Assembly (NCBI GenBank): GCA_023375785.1
Contig: SZWC01023239.1
Location: forward strand, 15,742-40,698
Reading direction: 5' to 3'
Length of the DNA stretch: 24,957 bases
Source: Penium margaritaceum
Taxonomy: Eukaryota > Streptophyta > Zygnematophyceae > Desmidiales > Peniaceae
Below are positions 10,705 through 21,840 of this stretch, piece by piece. The position numbers and the translations under genes were made by a program. Each line of letters begins with the position of its first letter. Within the stretch, counting starts at the first letter, position 1. Below the pieces are notes generated by a model, which was not told the origin of the DNA, ran no database searches, and worked only from the letters and a program-made list of their open reading frames with translations.

Positions 10705-11441
10705 ACGAGTCACAAATGGTCAGGATGGAAGGTAATGGTTTGTGAATACTAGTTATCTACTAGCAAGTACAACTACCTTCAATATGTAGTGGCACAGTGT
10801 GGCTTCAATACATAGTGACAAACCAAAGTATGCATATGGCACAAACCATGATGACCAAATTTCACTTTATGTGGTCAACGTTGAAACGCATCACACGAGT
10901 CACAAATGGTGAGAGGGGAAAACAATGGATTGGGAAGCCTATGTATTGGCTAGAAAGGACAAAGAACTTCAATATTTAGTGGCTCGGTGTGGCTAATATG
11001 AACACCGAATAATCAAACTAGGCATATGTCACTGATCATGACCAGAGAATTTCAATATGGGTGGTCAACGTTGACCAACCATAACACGAGTCACAAACGG
11101 TCAGGAGAGGAAACAATGTTATGAGAATATCGGTTGATAACTACCAAGTACAACGACCTTCAGTCAGTAGTAGCGCAGTGTTTCTACCATGCACAATGAC
11201 CGACCAAAGTAGGCATATTTACTGCCTTTGACCAAAGAAATCCGCTGTGTGTGGTCCATGCAGACAACTCATAATACGAGTCACAAATGGTCAGAGGGGG
11301 AAACAATGGTCTGGGAACACCACGTATCACATAGAAAGCACGAGGCGCTTCAATACGTTGTGGCACAGTGTGGGGACCATGCACGTTGACCAACCAAAGT
11401 AGGCATATGTCACTGACCATGACCAAATAATGTCACTAAGT
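10680..11441. repeat. HOR unit 12, four-mer A-BC-D-E
   Basis: Monomer starts are A 10680, BC 10871, D 11061 and E 11251. Four-mer markers are present (GGAGAGG, TATGAGAA, AGCGCAG, ATTTACTG, ACCACGTATC, TGGGGACC). BC lacks one A in the GAAAACGC tract. Confidence 0.88.
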
Positions 11442-12395
11442 GTGGTATACTTTGACAACTCACAACTAGGGTCACAAATGGTCAGGGTGGAAGGTAATGG
11501 TTTGTGAATACTAGTTATCTACTAGGAAGTACACATACATTCAATATGTAGTGGCACAATGTGGCTTCAATGCACTGTGACCAACCAAAGTATGCATATG
11601 TCACTGACCATGACGAAATAACTTCACTTCATGTAGTCAACGTTGAAAACGCACAACACGAGTCACAAATGATCAGAGGGGAAAACAATGGATTGGGAAC
11701 ACTAGCTATCAACTAGGAAGTACAAAGACCTTCAACAAGCAGTGGCACGGTATGGCTAGCGTGCACAATGACCAACCAAGAGATGCATATGTCACTGACT
11801 ACAACCGAATAAGTCCACTATGTGTGGTCAATATTGACAACTCATAGCACGAGTCACAAATGGTCAGAGGGGGAGACAATGGTTTGGGAAGCCAATGTAT
11901 TGACTATAAAGGACAAAGAACTTGAATACGTAGTGGCAGGGTGTGGCTAATATGCACACAAGAAAACCAAACTAGGCATATGTCACTGATTATGACCACA
12001 GAATTTCAATATGGGTGGTCAACGTTGACCAACCATAACACGTGTCACAAACGGTCAGGACATGAAACAATGCTATGGGAATATCGGTTCTCAACTACCA
12101 AGTACAACGACCGTTAGTCAGTAGTAGCACGGTGTGGCTACTATGCACAATGACCGACCAAAGTAGGCATATGTACTGCCTTTGACCAAAGAAATCCGCT
12201 GTGTGTGGTCAACGTTGACAACTCATAATACAAGTCACAAATGGTCAGAGGGGGAAATAATGGTTTGGGAACACCAAGTATCACATAGCAAGCACAAGGT
12301 GCTTCAATGCGTTGTGACATGGTGTGGAGACCATGCACAATGACCAACCAAAGTAGGCATATGTCACTGACCATGACCAAGTAATGTCACTAAGT
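11442..12395. repeat. HOR unit 13, canonical five-mer
   Basis: Monomer starts are A 11442, B 11633, C 11824, D 12015 and E 12205, 954 bp in total, with five-mer markers throughout. Confidence 0.9.
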
Positions 12396-13349
12396 GTGGT
12401 AAACTTTGACAACTCACAACACGAGTCACAAATGGTCGGGGTGGAAGGTAATGGTTTGTGAATACTAGCTATCTACTATCAAGTACAAATACCTTCAATA
12501 TGTAGTGGCACAATGTGGCTTCAATGCACAGCGACCAACCAAAGCATGCATATGTCACTAACCATGACGAACAAATTTCACTTCATGTGGTCAATATTGA
12601 AAACGCATAACACGGGTCACAAATGGTCAGAGGGGAAAACAATGGATTGGGAAGCCTATGTATTGGCTAGAAAGGACAAAGAACTTCAATACGTAGAGGC
12701 ACGGTGTGGCTAATATGCACACCAAACAATCAAACTAGGCACATGTCACTGATCATGACCACAGAAGTTCAACATGGGTGGTCAACGTTGACCAACCATA
12801 ACACGAGTCACAAATGGTCAGAGGGGAAAACAATGGATTGGGAAGCCTATGTATTGGCTAGAAAGGACAAAGAACTTCAATACGTAGAGGCACGGTGTGG
12901 CTAATATGCACACCAAACAATCAAACTAGGCACATGTCACTGATCATGACCACAGAAGTTCAACATGGGTGGTCAACGTTGACCAACCATAACACGAGTC
13001 ACAAACGGTCAGGAGAGGAAACAGCGCTATGAGAATATCGGTTCTCAACTACCAAGTACAATGACTTTCAGTCAGTAGTAGCGCGGTATGGCTACCATGC
13101 ACAATGACCAACGAAATTAGGCATATTTTCTGCCTTTCACCAAATAAATCCGCTGCGTGTGGCCCAGGTTGACAACTCATAATACAAGTCACAAATGGTC
13201 AGAGGGGGAAACAATGGTTTAAGAACACCAACTATCACATAGCAAGCACAAGGGGCTTGAATACGTTGTGGCCCGGTGTGGGGACCATGCACGATGACCA
13301 ACCAAAGTAGGCATATGTCAGTGACCATGACCAAGTAATGTCACTAAGT
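12396..13349. repeat. HOR unit 14, four-mer plus duplicated BC
   Basis: Monomer starts are A 12396, BC 12587, D/BC hybrid 12778, D 12969 and E 13159. The total is 954 bp, the same as a five-mer, but by a different route: a four-mer with one extra fused monomer. A length-only repeat caller would misclassify it. Confidence 0.9.
12616..12997. repeat. Tandem duplication of one 191-bp B/C fusion monomer
   Basis: Segments 12616-12806 and 12807-12997 agree wherever I compared them until the second copy diverges at its end (ACGGTCAGG). Both share private GTAGAGGCACGG, GGCACATG, CAGAAGTTC and AACATGGG. The junction again lies in the GAGTCACAAATGG box and creates a D head on a BC body. Confidence 0.9.
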
Positions 13350-14112
13350 GTGGTAAACTTTCACAACTCACAACACGAGTCACAAATGGTCAGGGTGGAA
13401 GGTAATGGTTTGTGAATACTAGATATCTACTAGCAAGTACAAATACCTTCAATATGTAGTGGCACAATGTGGCTTCAACGCGCATTGACCACCCAAAGTA
13501 TGCATATGTCACTGACCATGACGAAAGAATTTCACTTCATGTGGTCAACGTTGAAAACGCATAACACGAGTCACAAATGGTCAGAGGGGAAAACAATGGA
13601 TTGGGAAGCCTATGTATTGGCTGGAAAGGACAAAGAACTTCAATACGTAGTGGCATGGTGTGGCTAGTATGCACACCAAACAACCAAACTAGGCATATGT
13701 CATTGATCATGACCACATAAGTTCAATATGGGTGGTCAATGTTGACCAACCATAACACGAGTCACAAACGGTCAGGACAGAAAACAATGCCATGGGAATA
13801 CCGGTTCTCAACTACCAAGTACAACGACCTTCATTCAGTAGTACCACGGTGTGGCTACCATGTACAATGGCCGACCAAAGTAGCCATATGTACTGCCTTT
13901 GACCAAAGAAATCCGCTGTGTGTGGTCAACGTTAACAACTCATAATACGAGTCACAAATGGTCAGAGGGGGAAACAATGGTTTGGAAACACCAAGTATTA
14001 CATAGCAAGCACAAGGGGTTTCAACACGTTGTGGCACGGTGTGGAGACCATGCACAATGTCCAACCAAAGTAGGAATGTGTCACTGACCATGACCAAGTA
14101 ATGTCACTAAGT
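13350..14112. repeat. HOR unit 15, four-mer with five-mer-type flanks
   Basis: Monomer starts are A 13350, BC 13541, D 13732 and E 13922. It has the B/C fusion, but A has CGAAAGAAT, D has GGACAG and TGTACTG, and E has CCAAGTATT and TGGAGACC. These are five-mer markers, so it is a mosaic of the two lineages. Confidence 0.87.
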
Positions 14113-14875
14113 GTGGTAAACTTTGACAACTCACAACACGAGTCACAAATGGTCAGGGTGGAGGGTAATGGTTTATGAATACTAGTTATCTACTAGCAAG
14201 TACAAATACATTCAATGTGTAGTGGCACAATGTGGCTGCAATGCATAGTGACCAACCAAAGTATGCATATGTCACTAACCATGACGACCAAATTTCACTT
14301 CATGTGGTCGGTGTTGAAAACGCATCACACGAGTCACAAATGGTCAGAGGGGAAAACAATGGATTGGGAAGCATATGTATTGGCTAGAAAGGACAATGAA
14401 CTTCAATACGTAGTGGCACGGTGTGGCTAATATGCACACCAAACAATCAAACTTGGCAAATGTCACTGATCATGACCAGCGAATTTCAATATGGGTGGTC
14501 AACGTTGACCAACCATAACACGAGTCACAAACGGTCAGGAGAGAAAACAATGCTATGAGAAGATTGGTTCTCAACTACCAAGTAGAGTGACCTTCAGTCA
14601 GTAGTAGCGCGGTGTGGCTACCATGCACAATGACCGACCAAAGTAGGCATATTTACCGCCTTTGACCAAAGAAATCCGCTGTGTGTGGTCCACGTTGACA
14701 ACTCAAAATACGAGTCACAAATGGTCAGAGGGGGAAACAATGGTTTGGGAACACCACGTATCACATAGCAAGCACAAGGGGCTTCAATACGTGGTGGCAC
14801 AGTGTGGGGACCATGCACGATGACCAACCAAAGTAGGCATATGTCACTGACCATGACCAAATAATGTCACTGAGT
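14113..14875. repeat. HOR unit 16, four-mer A-BC-D-E
   Basis: Monomer starts are A 14113, BC 14304, D 14495 and E 14685. It has typical four-mer markers (TATGAGAA, AGCGCGG, ATTTACCG, GTCCACG, ACCACGTATC, TGGGGACC). Confidence 0.88.
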
Positions 14876-15830
14876 ATGGTAAACCTTGACAACTCACAGC
14901 ACGAGTCACAAATGGTCAGGGTGGAAGGTAATGGTTTGTGAATACTAGTTATCTACTAGCAAGTACAAATACCTTCAATATGTAGTGGCACAATGTGGCT
15001 TCAATGCACAGTGACCACCCAAAGCATGCATATGTCACTGACCATGAGGAAAGAATTTCACTTGATGTGGTCAACGTTGAAAACGCATAACACAAGTCAC
15101 AAATGGTCAGAGGGGAAAACAATGGGTTTGGAACACTAGTTATCAACTAGGAAGTACAAAGACATTCAACAAGTAGTGCCACGGTATGGCTAGCCTGCAC
15201 AGTGACCAACCAAAGCATGCATACGTCACTGACTACGACCGAATTAAGTCCACTATGTGTGGTCAACATTGACAACACATAACACGAGTCACAAATGGTC
15301 AGAGGGAGAGAAAATGGTTTGGGAAGCCTATGTATTGACTAGAAGGGACAAAGACCTTCAATACGTAGTGGCATGGTGTGGCTAATATGCACACCAAACA
15401 ACCAAACTAGGCATATGTCACTGGTCATGACCACATTATTTCAATATGGGTGGTCAACGTTGACCAACCATAACATGAGTCACAAACAGTAAGAAGAGGA
15501 AACAATGCTATGGGAATATTGGTTCTCGACTACCAAGTATAACGACCTTCATTCAGTAGTAGCACGATGTGGCTACCATGTACAATGACCAACCAAAGTA
15601 GGCATATGTACTGCCTTTGACCAAAGAAATCCGCTGTGTATGGTCAACGATGACAACTCATAATACGAGTCACAAATGGTCAGAGGGGAAAACAATGGTT
15701 TGGGAACACCAAGTATCACATGGCAAGCACAAGGGGCTTCAATACGTTGTGGCACGGTGTGGAGACCATGCACGATGACCAACCAAAGTAGGCATATGTC
15801 ACTGACCATGACCAAATAATGTCACTAAGT
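14876..15830. repeat. HOR unit 17, five-mer
   Basis: Monomer starts are A 14876, B 15067, C 15259, D 15450 and E 15640. B has one extra base at CGAATTAAGTCC. The order is canonical with five-mer markers. Confidence 0.88.
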
Positions 15831-16593
15831 GTGGTAAACTTTGACAGCTCACAACACGAGTCACAAATGGTCAGAGGGGAAAACAATGGGTTGGGAAGAC
15901 TAGTTATCAACTAAGAAGTACAAAGACCTTCAACAAGCAGTGGCACGGTATGGCTACGGTGCACACTGACCAACCAAAGGATGCATACGTCACTGACTAC
16001 GACTGAATAAGTCCACTATGTGTGGTCAACATTGACAACTCATAACAAGAGTCACAAATGGTCAGAGGGAGAGACAATGGTTTGGGAAGCCTATTTATTG
16101 ACCAGAAAGGACAAAGAACTTCAATACGTAGTGGCACGGTGTGGCTACTATGCACACCAAACAACCAAACTAGGCATATGTCACTGATCATGACCACAAA
16201 ATTTCAATATGGGTCGTCAACATAGACCAACCATAACACGAGTCACAAACGGGCAGGACAGGAAACAATGCTATGGGAATATTGGTTCTCAACTACCAAG
16301 TACAACGACCTTCAGTCAGTAGTAGCACGGTGCGGCTACCATGCACAGTGACCAACCAAAGTAGGCATATGCACTGCCTTTGGCCAAATAAATCCGATGT
16401 GTGTGGTCAACGTTGACAACTCATAATACAAGTCACACGTGGCCAGAGGGGGAAACAATGGTTTGGGAACACCAAGTATCACATAACAGGCACAAGGGGG
16501 TTCAATACGTTATGGCACGTTGTGGAGACCATGCATGATGACCAACCAAAGTAGGCATATGTCACTGACCATGACCAAGTAATGTCACTAAGT
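15831..16593. repeat. HOR unit 18, four monomers through an A/B fusion
   Basis: Monomer starts are A/B fusion 15831, C 16022, D 16213 and E 16403. The first monomer has an A head (GTGGTAAACTTTGACAG) and a B body (GTTATCAACTAAGAAG, CGACTGAATAAGTCC). C, D and E are five-mer type, so this shortening is independent of the B/C-fused lineage. Confidence 0.9.
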
Positions 16594-17355
16594 GTGGTAA
16601 ACTTTGACAACTCACAACACGAGTCACAGAAGTCAGGGTGGAATGTAATGGTTTGTGAATACTAGTTATCTCCTAGCAAGTACAAATACCTTCAATATGT
16701 ATTGGCACAATGTGGCTTCAATGCACAGTGACCAACCAAAGTATGCATATGTCACTAACCACGACGAACAAATTTCATTTCATGTGGTCAACGTTGAAAA
16801 CGCATAACACGAGTCACAACTGATCAGAGGGGAAAACAATGGTTTGGGAAGCCTATGTATTGGTTGTAAAGGACAAATAACTTCAATACGTAGTGGCACG
16901 GTGTGGCTAACATGCACACCAAACAATCAAACTAGGCATATGTCACTGATCATGACCACATATTTTCAATATGGGTGGTCAACGTTGACCAACCATAACA
17001 CGAGTCACAAACGGTCAGGAGAGGAGACAATGCTGTGAGAATATCGGTCCTCAACTACCAAGTACAATGACCTTCAGTCAGTAGTAGCGCGGTGTGGCTA
17101 CCATGCACAATGACCGACCAAAGTAAGCATATTTACTGCCGTTGACCAAAGAAATCCGCTGTGTGTGGTCCACGTTGACAACTCATAATACGAGTCACAA
17201 ATGGTGAGAGGGGGAAACAATGGTTTGGGAACATCACGTATCACATAGCAAGCACAAGGGGCTTCAATACGTTTTGGCACGGTGTGGGGACCATGCACGA
17301 TGACCAACCAAAGTAGGCATATGTGACTGACCATGACCAAATAATATCACTAAGT
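16594..17355. repeat. HOR unit 19, four-mer A-BC-D-E
   Basis: Monomer starts are A 16594, BC 16784, D 16975 and E 17165. Four-mer markers are present, including GGAGAGG, AGCGCGG, ATTTACTG, GTCCACG and TGGGGACC. Confidence 0.88.
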
Positions 17356-18309
17356 GTGGTAAACCTTGACAATTCACAACACGAGTCACAAATGGTCAGG
17401 GTGGAAGGTAATGGTTTGTGAATATTGGTTATCTACTAGCAAGTACAAATACCTTCAATATGGAGTGGCACAATGTGGCTTGAATGCACAGTGACCATCC
17501 AAAGTATGCATATGTCCCTGACCATGACGAAAGAATTTAGCTTCATGTGGTCAACGTTGAAAACGCATAACATGAGTCACAAATGGTCAGAGGGGAAAAT
17601 AATGGGCTGGGAACACTAGTTTTCTACTAGCAAGTACAAAGACCTTCAACAAGTAGTGGCACGGTATGGCTAGCGTGCACAGTGACCAACCAAAGGATGC
17701 ATACGTCACAGACTACAACCGAATAAGTCCACTATGTGTGGTCAACATTGACAACTCATAACACGAGTCACAAATGGTCAGAGGGAGAGACAATGGTTTG
17801 GGAAGCCTATGTATTGACTAGAAAAGACAAAGAACTTCAATACGTAGTGGCACGGTGTGGCTAATATGCACACCAAACAACCAAACTAGGCATATGTCCC
17901 TGATAATGACCACATGATTTCAATATGGGTGGTCAACGTTGACCAACCATAAGACGAGTCACAAACGGTCAGGACAGGAAACAATTCTATGGGAATATCG
18001 GTTCTCAACTACCAAGTACAACCACCTTAAGTAAGTAGTAGCACGGTGTGGCAACCATGCACAATGACCGACCAAAGTAGGCATATATACTGCCTTTGAC
18101 CAAAGAAATCCGCTGTGTGTGGTCAACGTTGACAACTCATAACACGAGTCACAAATGGTCAGAGGGGACAACAATGGTTTAGGAACACCAATAATCACAT
18201 AGCAAGCACAAGGGGCTTCAATACGTTGTGGCACGGTGTGGAGACCATGCACGATGACCAACCAAAGTAGGCATATGTCACTGACCATGACCAAATCATG
18301 TCACTAAGT
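17356..18309. repeat. HOR unit 20, canonical five-mer
   Basis: Monomer starts are A 17356, B 17547, C 17738, D 17929 and E 18119, 954 bp in total. E has AACACGAG in place of the usual AATACGAG. Confidence 0.9.
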
Positions 18310-19263
18310 GTGGTAAACTTTGACAACTCACAACACGAGTCACAAATGGTCAGGGTGGAAGGTAATGGTTGGTGAATACTAGTTATCTACTAGCAAGTAC
18401 ACATACCTTCAATATATAGTGGCACGATGTGGCTTCAATGCATAGTGACCAACCAAAGTATGCATATGTCACTGAACATGACGAAAGAATTTCACTTCAT
18501 GTGGTCAACGTTGAAAACGCATAACACGAGTCACAAATGGTCAGAGAAGAAAACAATGGGTTGGGAACGCTAGTTGTCAACTAGAAAGTACAAAGCCATT
18601 CAACAAGCAGTGGCACGGTATGGCTAGCGTGCACAGTGACCAACCAAAGGATGCATACGTCACTGACTACGACCGGATAAGTCCAATATGTGTGGTCAAC
18701 ATTGACAACTCATAACACGAGTCACAATTCGTCAGAGGGAGAAACAATGGTTTGGGAAGCCTATGCATTGACTAGAAAGGACAAAGAACTTCAATACGTA
18801 GTGGCATGGTGTGGCTAATATGCACACGAAACAACCGAACCAGGCATATGTCACTGATCATGACCACGGAACTTCATTATGGGTGGTCAACGTTGACCAA
18901 CCATAACACGAGTCACAGACAGTCAGGAGAGGAAACAATGCTATGGGAATATCGGTTCTCAACTACCAAGTACAACGACCTTCAGTGAGTAGTAGCACGG
19001 TGTGGCTACCATGCTCAATGACCGACCAAAGTAGACAAATGTACTGCCTTTGACCAAAGAAATCCGCTGTGTGTGGTCAATGTTGACAACTCATAATACG
19101 AGTCACAAATGGTCGGAGGGGGAAACAATGGTTTGGGAACACCATGTATCACATAGCAAGCACAAGGGGCTTCAATACGTTGTGGTTCGGTGTGGAGACC
19201 ATGCACGATGACCAACCAAAGTAGGCATATGTCACTGACCATGACCAAAAAATGTCACTAAGT
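18310..19263. repeat. HOR unit 21, canonical five-mer
   Basis: Monomer starts are A 18310, B 18501, C 18692, D 18883 and E 19073, 954 bp in total. B has CTAGTTGTCAACTAG, shared only with the next HOR. E has ACCATGTATCAC, which could be the precursor of the deletion seen in the next HOR. Confidence 0.9.
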
Positions 19264-20506
19264 GTGGTAAAGTTTGACAACTCACAACACGAGTCACAAA
19301 TGGTCAGGGTAAAAGGTAATGGTTTGTGAATACTAGTTATCTATGAGGAAGAACACATACCTTCAATATGTAGTGGCACAATGTTGCTTCAATGCACAGT
19401 GACCAACCAAAGTATGCATATGTCACTGAACATCACGAAAGAATTTCACTTCATGTGGTCAATGTTGAAAACGCATAACACGAGTCAGAAATGGTCAGAG
19501 GGGAAAACAATGGGTTGGGAACGCTAGTTGTCAACTAGAAAGTACAAAGACCTTCAACGAGCAGTGGCACGGTATGGCTAGCGTGCACAGTGACCAACCA
19601 AAGGATGCATACGTCACTGACTACAACCGAATAAGTCCACTATGTGTGGTCAACAGTGACAACTCATAACACGAGTCACAGATGGTCAGAGGGAGAGACA
19701 ATGGTTTGGGAAGCCTATGTATTGACTAGAAAGGACAAAGAACCTCAATACGTAGTGGCACGGTGTGGCTAATATGCACACCAAACAACCAAACTAGGCA
19801 TATGTCCCTGATCATGACCACAGAATTTCAACATGGGTGGTCAACGTTGACCAACCATAACACGAGTTACAAACGGTCAGGACAGGAAACAATGCTATGG
19901 GAATATCGGTTCTCAACTACCAAGTACAACGACCTTCAGTCGGTAGTAGCACCGTGTGGCTACCATGCACAATGACCGGCCAAAGTAGGCATATGTACTG
20001 CCTTTGACCAAAGAAATCCGCTGTGTGTGGTCAACGTTGACAACTCATAATACGAGTCACAAATGGTCAGAGGGGGAAACAATGGTTTGGGAACACCATG
20101 TGGAGACCATGCACAATGACCAACCAGAGTAGGCATATGTCACTGACGATGACCAAGAAATGTCACTACGTGTGGTAAACTTTGACAACTCATAACACGA
20201 GTCACAGACAGTCAGGAGAGGAAACAATGCTATGAGAATATTGGTTCTCAACTACCAAGTACAACGACCTTCAGTCGGTAGTAGCACCGTGTGGCTACCA
20301 TGCACAATGACCGGCCAAAGTAGGCATATGTACTGCCTTTGACCAAAGAAATCCGCTGTGTGTGGTCAACGTTGACAACTCATAATACGAGTCACAAATG
20401 GTCAGAGGGGGAAACAATGGTTTGGGAACACCATGTGGAGACCATGCACAATGACCAACCAAAGTAGGCATATGTCACTGACCATGACCAAGAAATGTCA
20501 CTAAGT
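19264..20506. repeat. HOR unit 22, five-mer plus duplicated D-E dimer
   Basis: Monomer starts are A 19264, B 19455, C 19646, D 19837, E 20027 (145 bp), A/D hybrid 20172 and E 20362 (145 bp). Both E copies lack the same 46 bp. The hybrid has an A head, a four-mer-type D left part (GGAGAGG, TATGAGAA) and a right part matching the preceding D. Confidence 0.9.
19908..20506. repeat. 335-bp-spaced duplication carrying a shared 46-bp deletion
   Basis: From GGTTCTCAAC at 19908 and again at 20243 the two stretches match through D and the shortened E, with private markers AGTCGGTAGTAGCACCG and ACCGGCC. In each E the text ACACCA joins directly to TGTGGAGACC (20098/20099 and 20433/20434). A few later point differences are visible, such as CCAGAG versus CCAAAG. 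Confidence 0.88.
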
Positions 20507-21268
20507 GTGGTAAACTTTGACAACTCACAACACGAGTCACAAATGATCAGGGTGGAAGGTAATGGTTTGTGAATACTTGTTATCTACTAGCAAGTACAAA
20601 TACCTTAGATATGCAGTGGCACAATGTGGCTTCAATGCACAGTGACCAACCAAAGTATGCATATGTCACTAACGATGGCGAACAAATTTCACTTCATGTG
20701 GTCAACGTTGAAAACGCATAACACGAGTCACAAATGGTCAGAGGGGAAATCAATGGACTGGGAAGCCCACGTATTGGCTAGAAAGGACAAATAACTTCAA
20801 TACGTAGTGGCATGGTGTGGCTAATATGCACACAAAATAATCAAACTAGGCATATGTCACTGATCATAACCACAGAATTTTAATATTGGTAGTCAACGTT
20901 GACCAACAATAACACGAGTCACAAACGGTGAGGAGAGGAAACAATGCTATGAGAATATTGGTTCTCAACTACCAAGTACAATGACCTTCAGTCAGTAGTA
21001 GCATGGTGTGGCTACCATGCACAATGACCGACCAAAGTAGGCATATTTACTACCTTTGACCAAAGAAATCCGCTGTGTGTGGTCCACGTTGACAACTCAT
21101 AATCCGAGTCACAAATGGTCAGATGGGGAAACAATGGTTTGGGAGCACCACGTATCACATAGCAAGCACAAGGGGCTTCAATACGTTGTGGCACGGTGTG
21201 GGACCATACAGGATGACCAACCAAAGTAGGCATATGTCACTGACCATGACCAAATAATGTCACTAAGT
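20507..21268. repeat. HOR unit 23, four-mer A-BC-D-E
   Basis: Monomer starts are A 20507, BC 20698, D 20889 and E 21079. Four-mer markers are present, with GCATGG in D and a shortened TGGGACC in E. Confidence 0.88.
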
Positions 21269-21840
21269 GTGGTAAACTTTGACAACTCACAACAGGATTC
21301 ACAAATGGTCAGGGTGGAAGATAATGTTTTGTGAATACTATTTATCTACTAGCAAGTACAAATACCTTCAATATGTCGTGGCACAATCTGGCTTCAATGC
21401 ACAGTGACCAACAAACGTATGCATATGTCACTAACCATGACGAGCGAATTTCACTTCATGTGGTCAACGTTGAAAACGCATAACACGAGTCACAAACGGT
21501 CAGAGGGGAAAACAATGGATTTGGGAGCCTATGTATTGGCTAGAAAGGACAAATAAGTTCAATACGTAGTGGCACAGTGTGGCTAATATGCACACCAAAC
21601 AATCAAACTAGGCATATGTCACTGATCATGACCAGAGAATTTCAATATGGGTGGTCACATTGACCAACCATAACACGAGTCACAAACGGTCAAGAGAGGA
21701 AACAATGCTATGAGTATATCGGTTCTCAACTACCAAGTACAATGACCTTCAGTCAGCAGTAGCGCGGTGTGGCTACCATGCACACTGACCGACCAAATTA
21801 TGCATATATCACTGAGCATGACGAAAGATTTTCATTTCAT
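21269..21840. repeat. Partial HOR 24: A, BC and a D/A fusion
   Basis: Monomer starts are A 21269, BC 21460 and D/A fusion 21651. The third monomer starts as a four-mer-type D (GTGTGGCTACCATGC) and ends as a five-mer-type A (CATGACGAAAGATTTTC). The D tail, the whole E and the head of the next A, about 382 bp, have been removed by an exchange near ACCAAATTATGCATAT. Confidence 0.88.
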
